Shown here in pieces: positions 33,655 through 44,635 of a stretch of 64,000 nucleotides of DNA. The DNA is from Stomorhina lunata (taxonomy: Eukaryota > Arthropoda > Insecta > Diptera > Rhiniidae). The translations under genes and the position numbers were made by a program. The stretch is taken from the NCBI GenBank assembly GCA_933228675.1, contig OW121742.1, forward strand, positions 112,133,242 through 112,197,241. Direction: 5' to 3'. Position 1 is the first letter of the stretch. Every line of letters begins with the position of its first letter. Under the pieces are notes generated by a model. The model worked only from the letters and a program-made list of their open reading frames with translations, did no database searches and was not told the origin of the DNA.

Positions 33655-34215
33655 ATCGATGACAAGGGTATGGTGGCCGAATCGCATAAGAAATGAAGAT
33701 CTGCTAAACGCTACATTCCAAATCCCTACTTCAATAGAGGTATGTCAATGGAAATGGCGGTGGATAGGCCACACACTTCAAAGTCCAAATACCAACGTTA
33801 CTCGACAGGCGCGCTTCGTTGGAATCCACAAGAAAGCATCAGGCGTTTTGGTGCACCTGCTAGAACGTGGAGAACACCAATTGATTCGAAGCTAGGGATA
33901 GAGATCTGCTAAACGTTACATACCAAATCCCTACTTCTATAGAGGTATGTCAATGGAATTGGCGGTGGATAGGTCACACACTTTGAAGTCCAAATACCAA
34001 CGTTACTCGACAGGCGCGCTTCGTTGGAATCCACAAGAAAGCATTAGGCGTTTTGGTGTACCTGCTAGAACGTGAAGAACGTCAATTGATGCGAAGTAAC
34101 AAGCAGCAAACTATTCATGGAATGACGTATGCCTAACATCTCGCAATAGAGTTCGATATAAGAGGATGGTTGAGGCCCTTAGCGCCACTAGGATAACAGA
34201 AGAAGACACTCCTAC
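33655..34215 (+). pseudogene. LINE-C C-terminus, two tandem copies
   Basis: Copy one (about 33660-33895) is open for 84 codons: WPNRIRNEDLLNATFQIPTS, RWIGHTLQSPNTNVTRQARF, then a frame slip before the proline-rich tail. Copy two (33905-34210) repeats it at about 240-bp spacing and continues to GTTGAGGCCCTTAGCGCCAC. No catalytic core. This is the clearest RW-IGH block of the LINE-C lineage in the window. Confidence 0.8.
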
Positions 34216-35109
34216 CAAATGAAAGGATGAGCCAATATTGTTCATATCTAGGGACCTTGAAGGAGTGGTGGTAAGGTTTATGGCCTAAGAACTCCCGGAC
34301 TTAAGCTGATTCTAAGAATGACCGAAGGTAGACACAAACTGATGTTGATGCGACCCCGGATCGAACCCAGGCTGAATGTGATATTTTAGGCTTAGTAGTC
34401 GATGAGCCAACCACAGCACCCAAATTTAAGGAAGTCGCACTGGATTGCTTCAAACTTTGGAAGAACTCGTCTTACTAACTGATTCAAAAGTGTTGCAGTC
34501 GAAAGGGAGTAAGAAGAGTGTGAATACATCTCAAATACTTAATTCACGATCATCGATCTTTTTTTAACCCCATCGCTTTGCCCAAACCTATCCACAACTT
34601 CATAGTCTCTTCCCTCCCAAATACCATCTCCGACTTATGACTAACAAACTCACGGCCTGAACTTCTGCTCATAAGCATATCTTAAATATTGTTCTACTTT
34701 TACTTCTCCCCCCTCCCCTCCACTTCCTTCTCCCCATCCATCGCTCATTACCATAGTGTCAACACTGTAAAGAGTGAGTATGATACGACGTTATTACTTT
34801 AAGAAGTCATTTCCGTTATTTAAAAATTTATTCATCATCTGCATAAAAATGTTTTGTAAATTCTATCTGTATGTATGTATGTATATGGCTCTATGCGACA
34901 GCCATAAGGGACAGCTATTGAAATTGTCTCAAATCTTTCGAAACGCTAAAAACTTATTTAAGCAAGACAATAAAGAACAGCAAAATGTTGTGGATGGGCA
35001 ATTGTTTGAAAGATTTCAATAAACCATGGCTTGTGTTTTTCTTTGTAGAGATCGCAAGAAAAGGGGAAAGATATTGAGGCCCTTATCAGCATGGCCTCTT
35101 CGATTATTT
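34216..35109. other. Intergenic DNA, one tRNA-like segment
   Basis: Apart from the tRNA-like stretch near 34345-34421, no gene is seen. The open frame at 34774-35022 has no domain. Confidence 0.45.
34344..34421 (-). other. tRNA-like sequence
   Basis: The minus strand starts GGGTGCTGTGGTTGGCTCAT and carries TGGGTTCGATCCGGGG, so A and B boxes are at normal spacing. The 3' side does not complement the 5' acceptor arm (GGGTGCT), so it is more likely a SINE head or pseudo-tRNA than a functional gene. Confidence 0.45.
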
Positions 35110-35967
35110 ACAACAGCTAAGGGCAAATAATTCATTCAGACGTGATGATGTCGCTCAATCTCCATCCACCTCAATTCGACACCAAGCTCAGCAAATTGGT
35201 GTCTCCAAATCCACTATGCAGTGAATTTTGACGAAAGATTTGCATCTTCATGTTTACAAAGTTCAATTGACTCAGAAACTGAAGCCAGATGACCATAAAC
35301 AGGGAAGGGAGTTCGTTAACTGGGTATTGGAGAGACAACATGAAAATGCTGATTTTGCCGATAAAATCATCTTCGGTGACGAGGCCCATTTCCATCTTGA
35401 TGGCTTCGTCAATAGGCAGAATTGTCGCATTTGGGGTGAGGAAAATCCTCGAGTGATTCACGAAAAGCAAAAGCATCCTCAATGTGTCACTGTGTGGTAT
35501 GGTTTTTGGGCTGGAGGAATCATTATTATGAAAATGAGGAAGGTCAAGTGCAAACAGTCAAAGGTGTTCGGTATCGTAAAATGATAACCAGGTTTTTTTT
35601 TTTGCCTATAATTTAAGAAATGAATGTGGAGGTCATGTGGCTTTAACAAGATGGCTTCAGAGAAACAATTCAATTGCTACATCAGTCATTTCCCGGTCGT
35701 GTTATTTCGCGTTTTGGAGACCAGAATTGGCCACCTAGATCGTGCGATTTAAAACCTTTAGATTTTTTTCTTTGGGGCTTTTTGAAGTCGATGGTTTACG
35801 CGAATAAGCCGACGACAACTCAAGCCTTAAAAGAGGAAATTGGACGCTGCATTAAAGAAATACCGCAGCATTTATGTAAAAAGGTCATTGAAAATTTCAT
35901 TAAAAGATCGCATGTGTGCCAGCTAAGCCGCGGCGGCCATCTGCACGATATCTTGTTCCATACATAA
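35110..35967 (+). pseudogene. Mariner-type transposase remnant
   Basis: Reads across frames from a helix-turn-helix segment (SIRHQAQQIGVSKSTM, then a stop in place of the usual Trp) into VYKVQLTQKLKPDDH. The catalytic domain follows: IIFGDEAHFHLDGFVN (first Asp), a decayed QDG block near 35650 (second Asp, with residues after it deleted), and NWPPRSCDLKPLDFFLWGF (third acidic residue an Asp, so DDD as in mariner). The C-terminal RGGHLHDILFHT ends with TAA at 35965. Known role: cut-and-paste transposition of IS630-Tc1-mariner elements. Stops near 35221, 35582 and 35621 and the missing N-terminus make it dead. No terminal inverted repeat found. Confidence 0.88.
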
Positions 35968-36139
35968 CCTCATTCTGTCTACTTTACGATATAATAAAGT
36001 TTCAGGATTTTTTTTTAATATCTGTGTTTTATTGAAAATTTAAAAATTGCGTTCTAGTTGGAACACAATTGCAAAGATCATAATAACAATTTCACCCTCC
36101 AGATTCCAACCAATCCAATCATTTGCTATAAAACAGCTC
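35968..36139. other. 3' flank of the mariner remnant
   Basis: AT-rich, with AATAAAGTTTCAGG and TTGCGTTCTAGTTGGAACAC, perhaps the former element end. No matching left end was found. Confidence 0.35.
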
Positions 36140-36270
36140 AGATCTCTGAGATATGCCAGAGAACCTTAGGGCAGACGAGATAGCAAGACTAGGGAATACT
36201 TTACAAATCCCAGGTAAATTGAGATCTGTTGGTATGACTCTAGTTACTTTCTTTCTCTTTTAATTTAGTA
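36140..36270 (+). pseudogene. Retrotransposon RNase H scrap
   Basis: One frame reads ENLRADEIARLGNTLQIPGK then LRSVGMTLVTF before a stop. ADELARLG-type motifs are typical of the C-terminal end of RNase H domains in non-LTR elements. A diverged partial duplicate follows at about 36345-36450. Because the Jockey-like LINE at 6.7 kb lacks RNase H, this is from another lineage. Confidence 0.5.
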
Positions 36271-36803
36271 AATAAAAATGGGGCATCTGTCTGCATTTCC
36301 GAATAGATTTGTAGATCTTTCTTGCTTAAAAGGTCAGGAAGATAAATCCCAGATGAATTGGGATCTGTTGGATGACTCCAGACTCTTTCGATTTCTTAGT
36401 GAATAAAAGTGAGTTGACTAACTGCATTTCAGAATATATTTGAATATATATTAAAAAGGTCAGGAAGGTTAAAAATAGGAGCTAGATAATCTGTTTCTCA
36501 TTAGGAATATATGTTCGATCCCTGTTATAACGTATATACATATAGACAACAAAAATACCCACAAGCAGTTTCGACCTATAAAGTTCTTTCGATCTATTAT
36601 AGTACGTTTGTTCAATTACAGTTGCTCTGATCTATTAGCATCGAATAACAGCTACATTTGAGGTCATGTTATATATGGTCAAAAGTGACCTCAGTTCTAT
36701 CTAGAGAGAGGACCTTAATTTTCCAAATTATTCCAGAGACATGCAGCCTGTTTTTAAGAGAAGTAACACTAAAGAGAAGTAACACTAAAGAGAAGTAACA
36801 CTC
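36271..36803. other. Mostly non-repetitive DNA
   Basis: Ends with three direct copies of a 16-bp unit (AAAGAGAAGTAACACT, about 36756-36803) immediately before the SINE at 36804. Confidence 0.5.
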
Positions 36804-37082
36804 GAACCGCCGTAATATAGCAGGTGAGTCATCCATCTAGCATACTAGAGGCCCCAAGTTCGATCACCGGCCAGACTAACTTGAAAAAAATACAAATTTT
36901 CAAAACAAAAGCGGCTTATTGAGCTTTAGGCTATGTTAAACTTCTCTAACTAATGCATTTGCCGTTCGGAGCCGGAGTTAAAATGTAGGTCCCTTTCAAT
37001 GAGTCTAAAAATAGAATCGGATGCAACTCGTTGTTTGAGAGAAATGTCCCTTGTTCCAATTGTAATGTCGTGGGAATTATGT
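36804..37082 (+). mobile_element. SINE copy 4
   Basis: CGAACCGCCGTAATATAGCA (A box) and CCCAAGTTCGATCACC (B box), then a body with an internal deletion before GAGCTTTAGGCTATG. It ends at CCAATTGTAATG..GGGAATTATG. No long TA tail. Family as at 12127. Confidence 0.85.
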
Positions 37083-37109
37083 AGGTATGCCTCAAACATA
37101 ATAAGTGCT

Positions 37110-37500
37110 GAGTCGATGTGTGATGATTCAAAAGAAGTGAACCAGCCGCCGGAAGAGACGTCCGCTTACAGCCGTCACTGACATGCTGAACAGACGCTGA
37201 AGTTTTGAACTTTGCCAAGTACAGTTATCTCAGGCTCTGTAACCAAATATATTAGATTGGCCCCAAGATAACTTCTTCTCATACTAGGACTGACCAGAAA
37301 ACCTACACGGTTTATTTACCGTAACTTAGTCAAGATTACTCCAGTTATCAGGATGTATCACAGAGACTAGAGTAGAAATTGGACCCGTTTACTATCTGAT
37401 AGCTGGGAAATGTTAAGTAAACATCTACATCCCATTTCATCCCAACCCATTTGAGGTCCTATTCCCCTTGGAAGTCGAGGTTAGCAGAGGAAGAAGTTCT
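37110..37500 (+). repeat. Repeat family D, copy 2
   Basis: Diverged partner of 32640-33005, starting near GACGTCCGCTTACAGCCG and ending GAGGTCCTATTCCCCTTGGA with AGCAGAGGAAGAAG. It follows directly on the SINE copy. Confidence 0.6.
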
Positions 37501-37559
37501 ATATTACGGCCTTACTGTCAATACAATATCGAATTTCCCAATTGTATATTCTATTGTAC

Positions 37560-38045
37560 CTAATCTAATAAGTCCATCTCCGTGAAATCTGCTTTATTCG
37601 GTAGGTATCTAAAAAGAAACTTGGAAACGCATAAACGCAATCGATAAGCTCCTACAAACCTTTCCACACAAATGCTTGCTTCAAATCCTTAATATATGGT
37701 GGCCGAATCCCATAAGAAATGAAGATCTACTTAACGCTACAAACCAAATCCCTGATTGTATAGAGGTATCGAAAATGGCGGTGAATAGGTAACACATTTC
37801 GAAGGCCAAATACCAACACTGCTCGACAAGGGCTTTGTTGGAATCCACAGGAAAGCTGATGTCGTATTGGAGCACCTGCTAAAAAGAGAAGAAGGTCAAT
37901 TGAGTTGACCTTCTTCTCATTTGCAAGCAGTAAGCTATTCATGGAATGACGTCTGCCTAACATCTCGCAATAGAGTTCGATACAAAAGGATAGTTGAGGA
38001 CCTATGCTCTACTGTGAGTCAAGGATAACAGAAAAAGAAGAAGAA
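37560..38045 (+). pseudogene. LINE-C C-terminus remnant with snap-back insertion
   Basis: Contains ATCGATAAGCTCCTACAAAC, GGCCGAATCCCATAAGAAAT and GAAGATCTACTTAACGCTAC (translates to PIRNEDLLNATNQIP). It ends TTGAGGACCTATGCTCTACT with AACAGAAAAAGAAG. Where other copies read GTCAATTGATGCGGAGTTGC, this one has an inverted duplication (37886-37918). Confidence 0.75.
37886..37918. repeat. Perfect hairpin, 14-bp stem, 5-nt loop
   Basis: GAGAAGAAGGTCAA (37886-37899) pairs with 37905-37918 around loop TTGAG, replacing a few bases of the LINE-C consensus. Confidence 0.9.
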
Positions 38046-39989
38046 TCTTAAAAGGTTATTCCATTTCTTAAAGAGGGATCTAGACATTACAACTCACTAA
38101 ACTTTTCCAGACACCTTTATCCCACACTCTCAAGTTCAGAGAAGTTATGCTGAGAAAGGTAATATATTTTTGATCGGTACAAGTATAGGTTAGAACTACT
38201 GATAACTGGAGAATACGTTGAGAGTTTAGGACTTCCAACATTTAAATTGGAAGAAGTTTCTATCCGATGTTCCATCATTTCTTCGTTCTTTAAATTTTAG
38301 CGGCCTTGCTTCTAAGAATTGCTGAAAACCTTAAGTAGAATTGAGTTGAGTATTTAGCAAACATTTTATTCGATTTAAACCCCACGTGATAGTTTAAGTC
38401 GCACTGAAAGCACTAAAGATTGAAATGTTAATAAACATGTTTCCAAGATCCGAATCTTTTTCATTGCTCACAATCTTCAAGGTTAAAGCTCTTCCTCACA
38501 AAATATTCACATGTACCCAAGTTACAAAGCGCGGTATTTGTTCTTTCTATCCTATATCCAGCATTTAATCCATCAACTTCCATCATCTCCATGAGGGCTT
38601 AAGAGTACGCTGAAGACATCTCGACAAACTCCACTTGTTCCGAGGATTAATCACGTCTGTCTTTGATAACTTCTGCAAAAATCTATGCCAGCATTAGCAG
38701 GTGGACGATTTTTTGAAAATCTCGTAACAGATATCGGTTTACATTCATAACATTAGGATTACATTCCTTGACCCTGCAAACTATTAATTCCACGTCCTCT
38801 GAGATTGACGAAATTCAAGCGTGTACCCTAGGTCTGGTCAAGATATTATTCTAGTCGACAACAAATAGAGCTGCTTTACAAAAATACCATTTATTTAACA
38901 ATTCGCTGGAACCAACGAAATATGAGGTCTTGGAAGTTTACCGAAAACATATCGTTTTTATTGATATTTCACTTGTGTGTAGGAATAGCGCCGTTTGCAG
39001 GGCAGAGGCCTTTGAATAACCGCCTTTATCAGGCTTTCTTTAACAACAGCATGAAAGGCTGTTAAAGGGATTTAGGTGTCATTGAATCAAAAGGTGAACA
39101 CAAACTTTAATATATTCTAAGAAGTAGATCGAGCTTCCTTTTCTTCAGTAGTGCTTCTCGCCCATTTTAGTAATGCTTTTCGCCTATTTTCGAGACCCTA
39201 TCTGCTTTACAATCAGAGTTTTCAGATTTCTCAATAATTGTGAAAAGTAGAGTGATATAGGGGACGTTGGATGCCAAGCAATAATTCTTCTCGGGTTTAA
39301 CTTAGAAACCTCAGACTTATCTTGGTCTATCCCTCATCTCAACTGCAGAAACTGACCTCCTCACCACTGGTGATAGCAGAACAGAAATGATGCCCTTCGC
39401 TGGCTTAAGTGAATACCAATAATATGGCCAAATAAAGTATCGAAAATTTTAGTTTGACCTAAAATAGATCCTCTGTAAAGATACCCCCAAATATTTACCA
39501 ATAAAAAATTGTGAAAAACGCAGTTTCTTCCAATTCAAAGAACAATGTAAACACTATCACCTCCTTAGCCATACCCCTTAAATCTCTTACCCCTCCCCAT
39601 CGTCAAAAAACTCAACAATTAACATTTTGAGCCAACAAAAAGGAAATTGAAATTAAAATTCTTCGTCTCATTAACTCATTTTGACTAAGACGATAGAGCA
39701 AAATCTACGAAAAAAGTTGAAAACCAAAAAGACAAAATAACTCAAGGCTTAAAGAATTCGAAAAACAAAGAAAATAAGAAAAATGCCAAAATATAAAGCA
39801 AAAACAAACTAAAGCAATCATACGTAAACATGTTAATGTGTGTGTGTTCCAGTGTTTATATATTTTTTTGACGAAGCTCATTACAACAATTTAGAGAGTG
39901 AGAGTGATGATAAAGAACAAAACAAAAGAAAGAATTTAATTTAAATATTTGGTAAGGCCAATGAAGCGTTTAATAAGGCAAAATTACCT
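38046..39989. other. Intergenic DNA with weak RT-like scrap
   Basis: At about 38560-38860 (+) one frame resembles a Jockey-type palm (FNPS..IIS....EYAEDISTNST, then SRWTIF*KSRN) with the YADD Asp pair read as AED. This is weak. A 65-bp fragment of the AAGCCCAGAC repeat lies at 39299-39365. Otherwise nothing recognised. Confidence 0.4.
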
Positions 39990-42825
39990 ATAAAGTTATG
40001 AAATATTTGAAAAATTTCCTATACAAATAAAAATTTTTGAAAATTTTCCTATAAAAATAGAAATTTTTGAAAAATTTCCTATAAAAATAAGAAACTTTTG
40101 AAAATTTTCCTTTAAAAAAAAAACAATTTCTTATAAAAATAAAAAAATTTTCAAAAATTTCCTTTAAAAAAAGAAATTTTTGAAAAATTTCCTATAATAA
40201 CAAGAAATTTTTGAAAATTTTCCTATAAAAAAAAAAAAACAATTTCCTATAAAAATAAAAAATTTTTCAAAAATTTCCTATAAAAATAGAAATTTTTGAA
40301 AAACTTTCTATAAAACTAAGAAACTTTTGAAAATTTTCCTTTAAAAAAAAACAATTTCCTATAAAAATAAGAAATTTTTCACAAATTTCTTATAAAAATT
40401 AGAAATTTTTGAAAAATTTCTTATAAAAATAACAAATTTTTGAAAAATTTCCGACAAAAATAAGAAATTTTTGAAAAATTTCCTATAAAAATAAGAAATT
40501 TTGGAAAAATTTCCTAAAAAAAATAAAAAAATTTTAAAAAGTTTCCTATAAAAACAAGAATTTTTTGAAAAATTTCCTATAAAAATAGGAAATTTTTGAA
40601 AACTTTCCTATGAAAATAAGAAATTTTTGAAAAATTTATTATAAAAATTAGAATTTTGTGAAAAACTTATTATAAAAATAAGAAATTTTTGAAATATTTA
40701 TTATAAAAATAAAAAATGTTTGAAAAATTTCTTATAAAAATAAGAAATTTTTGAAAAATTTATTATAAAAATAAAAAAATTTCTTATAAAAATAAGAAAT
40801 TTTTGAAATTTTTTTTATAAAAATCAGGAATTTTTGAAAAATTTCTTATAAAAATAAGAAATTTTTAAAAAACTTCTTATAAAAATAAGAAATTTTTAAA
40901 AAATTTCTTATAAAAATAAGAAATTCTTCAAAAATTTCTTACAAAAATAAGAAATTTTTGAAAAATTTCTTATAAAACTAAGAAATTTTTGAAAAATTTC
41001 TTATAAAAATAAGAAAATTTTTGAAAAATTTCTTATAAAAATAAGAAATTTTTGAAAAATTTCTTTTAAAAATAAGAAATTTTGAAAAATTTCTTATAAA
41101 AATAAGAAATTTTTGAAAAATTTCTTATAAAAATAAGAAATTTTTGAAAAATTTCTTATAAAAATAGGAAATTTTTGAAAAATTTCTTATAAAAATAAGA
41201 AATTTTTGAAAAATTTCTTATAAAAATAAGAAATTTTTGAAAAATTTCTTATAAAAATAAGAAATTTTTGAAAAATTTCTTATAAAAATAAGAAATTTTT
41301 AAAAAATTTTTATAAAAATAAGAAATTTTTAAAAAATTTTTATAAAAATAAGAAATTTTTAAAAAATTTTTATAAAAATAAGAAATTTTTGAAAAATTTC
41401 TTATCAAAATAAGAAATTTTTGAAAAATTTTTTATAAAAATAAGAAATTTTTAAAAAATTTTTATAAAAATAAGAAATTTTTGAAAATTATCCTATAAAA
41501 ATAGAAATTTCTGAAAAATTTCCTAAAAAGATAGGAAATTTTTTAAAAACTGTCTATAAAAATTTTTAATTTTTTCAAAGTTTCCTATAAAAATAAGTAA
41601 TTTTTAACATTTTTCTTTTAAAACAGAAAAAATATATAAAAATAAGAAATTTTTGATAAAATTCATAAAAAATAAATTTATAGGAAATTTTTCAAAAATT
41701 TCGTATTTTTATAGGAAATTTTTAAAAATCTCTTATTTTTACAGGAAATTTTTAAAAATTTCTTATTTTTATAGGAAATTTTTAAAAATTTTTAATTTTT
41801 ATAGGAAATTTTTAAAAATATCATAATTTTATAGGAAATTTTTAAAAATTTATTAGTTTTATAAGAATTTTACTTTTTATTTATATAGGAAATTTTTAAA
41901 AAATTTCTTATTTCTTTACAAAATTTTTCAAAAATTTCTCATTTTTATAAGAAAATTTTCAAAAATTTCTTAGTTGTAAAGGAGATTTTTCAAACAGTTT
42001 TTTTATTTTTATAGGAAATTTTCCAAAATTTTCTTATTTTTATAAAAAATTTTTCAAAAATTTTAAATTTTTATAGGAAATTTTTCAAAAATTTCTTATA
42101 TTAACAGGAAATTTTTTAAAAATTTCTTATTTTTATGGGAAATTTTTTAAAAAATTTCTTATTTTTATAGAAAATTTTTCAAAAATTTCTTATTTTTATA
42201 GGAAATTTTTCAAAAATTTCTTATTTTTATAGGAAATTTTTTAAAAATTTCAAATTTCTATAGGAAATTTTTCAACAATTTCTTATTTGAATAGGAAATT
42301 TTACAAAAATTTCTTATTTTAATAGGAAATTTTTCAAGAATTTCTTTTTTTAATAGGAAATTTTTCAATTTCTTATTTATGTAAAAGATTTTTCAAAAAT
42401 TCTGATTTTTTATAAGATTTAAAAAAATATATATTTTCAAATTAGATAACGCTACAATTCTTACAATTTTTTTTATTTTTAGGAGAAGTTTTTTTAAAAA
42501 TTTATTTTTATAAGAAGTTTTTTAAAAACTTCGAATTTGATAAGAAAATTTTCAAAAATTTCTCAGATAATTCTTATTTTTGTAAGAAATTTTTGTGTCA
42601 TTTCTTATTTTTATGAGAAATTTTTCAAAAATTTTTTCGTTTTATATGAAATTTTTCAAAAACTTCTCATTTTTATAAGAAATTTTTCAAAAAATTTTAA
42701 TTTTTGTAAAATTTCTTATTTTTATAGAAATTTTTCAAAAATTTCTGATTTTATAAGATTTTGTAAAAAAAAATTATTTTCAAATAAGAAAACGCTAAAC
42801 AAAACAATGTTTACTATCTAGAAGA
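39990..42825. repeat. Palindromic satellite, inverted double array
   Basis: From 39990 to about 41660 the units have a G centre with ATAAAAAT spacers. From about 41685 to 42825 they have a C centre with ATTTTTAT spacers. The whole is a 2.8-kb imperfect inverted repeat pivoting near 41670. Many units are the CTT/AAG variant (AAGAAATTTTTG then AAAAATTTCTT), and 40850-41300 is fairly uniform. The frame at 42537-42821 is satellite translation. Confidence 0.95.
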
Positions 42826-42956
42826 AAAAGCAAAAGAGTGATCGCCATAAAACTCGGCTCGAAACCGTTAAATTGTTTTTATACAAAACGAAGAAAACCA
42901 AAATAATACAAAAAAAAAACGATATCGCTTAAACGAGGGGTTTTTCTTTTTGTTTT

Positions 42957-42964
42957 GTTCCAAT
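42957..42964. repeat. 8-bp target-site duplication, left copy
   Basis: GTTCCAAT, exact match to 44254-44261. Confidence 0.9.
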
Positions 42965-44253
42965 CATAGTTCGAAAAAAAACAGTACCTTATTAGATTGT
43001 ACTGAACTTACGCACACACAAAAGTTATTTATTTTTTAGGTACCTAACTAAGTCGGAAACAAAGTTAGGTACACAAAGACACAATAAAAAAAGAACGGTA
43101 CGTTAAAATAAGGTACCGCTCTTTAAGATTTTAGAGTATTTTTTAATTAACTTTAGAGTACTTTAAAGTACTAAGTTACGAATCTTTAGATAACTCACTT
43201 GTAGCTGCTTTCGTAATATTTTGACGAAGTTTTGTTCTTGTGCATTCATAAATAACTCGTATATTTTAGTAAAAAATACCCAACAGTTCCATGATGACAA
43301 AATGAGCAGCGATTTAAAAATGTACTTTTTGGTTAATAAATTACTTCGTAATATGGAAGTGCTGGCTCATTGCTGAGGTAAAAGCGATTATTAACCTACT
43401 CTAATCAGAAGTTTATCTTGAAATCTTCAGACATTTTACCAACTGGGAAACAGTCCATCAATTTGGAACTGTTGGGAAATTCTTAAACATGCATATACAC
43501 GCATAGCATGTCAATTGTGTTTGTATTGGTGACACAATTTTTTATGATATACACACAAATATAAGAAAGTGTTGCCAGGTTAGGGTTTTATATCCTAAAC
43601 GATAGAATAATTTTTATTTGTTCGATAGCGTTATAAATTTATAGTTTACACTAACGTATATGGAGTAAAATGTAGTTGCAATTAATAAATATATTTTATG
43701 TTTTTACTACTATTAAAAACAATTTTTAAACACATAAAAGTAGTATCGTCAAATATGGGATGTTTTTGAAATTGCGTAACACAACTAAACTCAATGAAAT
43801 CTAGAAATCAACTTTGTTGCCGATTTCTCCAATTTTGTAGCAAAAGTTAGAAATTAATATATTCATAAAATATTTAAATATCCCGTAAACCGCCTTTAAA
43901 AATAATTAAAAAAGCAGATTGCTTAATTATTTTCCTATTGTGGATAATAGTTAGACAAAATTTAATATTCACTTTTGGCAATACTGTTATTCTCATTGTT
44001 GACAGCCTCATAAGAGTTCGTTAAAGTTAAGGTACGGAGTACGTTAAGGTACTCAACAAAGTACGTTATTTTTAGAGTACTTCGTGAAAGTTCGTTATGA
44101 TAAAGGTTGTGTATTTTAACAGGTTCTCTAAAATTTTAAGGTACCTATACTTAAATTGAACACTTTGTTACGTATGTGACTTTGTACCGAACTTGCCTAG
44201 GTACAGTACGGTACCTTAAAATACAGTATTTTAGAGTATTTTTTCGAACTATG
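42965..44253. mobile_element. Non-autonomous DNA transposon, hAT- or P-like
   Basis: 1,289 bp bounded by a perfect 8-bp duplication (GTTCCAAT), with 15-bp perfect inverted ends CATAGTTCGAAAAAA. Subterminal regions of about 200 bp on both sides are packed with GGTACC, AAGGTAC, AGTACTTTA and AGAGTA motifs in both orientations. The central ~800 bp is AT-rich with no transposase frame. An 8-bp duplication and CA..TG ends are known for hAT elements; P elements also make 8-bp duplications, so the superfamily stays open. Confidence 0.9.
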
Positions 44254-44261
44254 GTTCCAAT
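44254..44261. repeat. 8-bp target-site duplication, right copy
   Basis: GTTCCAAT, exact match to 42957-42964. Confidence 0.9.
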
Positions 44262-44635
44262 TATGCGTGTGTATTTTTGTTGTTGTCTTTCTTTTGTATT
44301 TGTAATTGTTGTGTTTTTATTTTACGGGGGTTTTAAGCGTGATTTTTCTTCTTTTCTTATTTGTTTTTGTGCTGATATTATTTTGGTTTTGTGATATTTT
44401 TTGTTGTTTCGTTCGTTTGGCCTAAGAGATTTTGACTGAATTGAGTCTTATTGTGATAGTTATGTGGCTGTAAGGGTATTTGAGTGTTTTCGTAATTTTG
44501 TATTTGGTGATAATGATGGTCTTGTTGTTTATGCTATTTTAGACAAATTTAATGTAATTTCTATGGCAGTAGATCAGGGATGAAAGTTAGGGGAATTTTA
44601 AAAGTGTACTAATGCAATTGGAAAAGGGTACTTTT
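44262..44635. other. T-rich DNA, no gene seen
   Basis: GTT-rich and T-rich tracts. With the transposon removed, this would join 42826-42956. Confidence 0.45.

Noticed and set aside
21828..34421. Functional tRNA genes at 21828, 22690 or 34344
   Set aside because: A and B boxes are visible but acceptor arms do not pair and no pol III T-run terminator is placed correctly; more likely SINE heads or pseudo-tRNAs.
34774..35022. N-terminal part of the mariner transposase
   Set aside because: The frame does not resemble a mariner N-terminus; recognisable transposase sequence starts only near 35110.
38560..38860. Independent Jockey-type RT pseudogene
   Set aside because: Only a loose YAEDIS/FNPS resemblance with several stops; kept as a remark in the intergenic entry and not as a gene.
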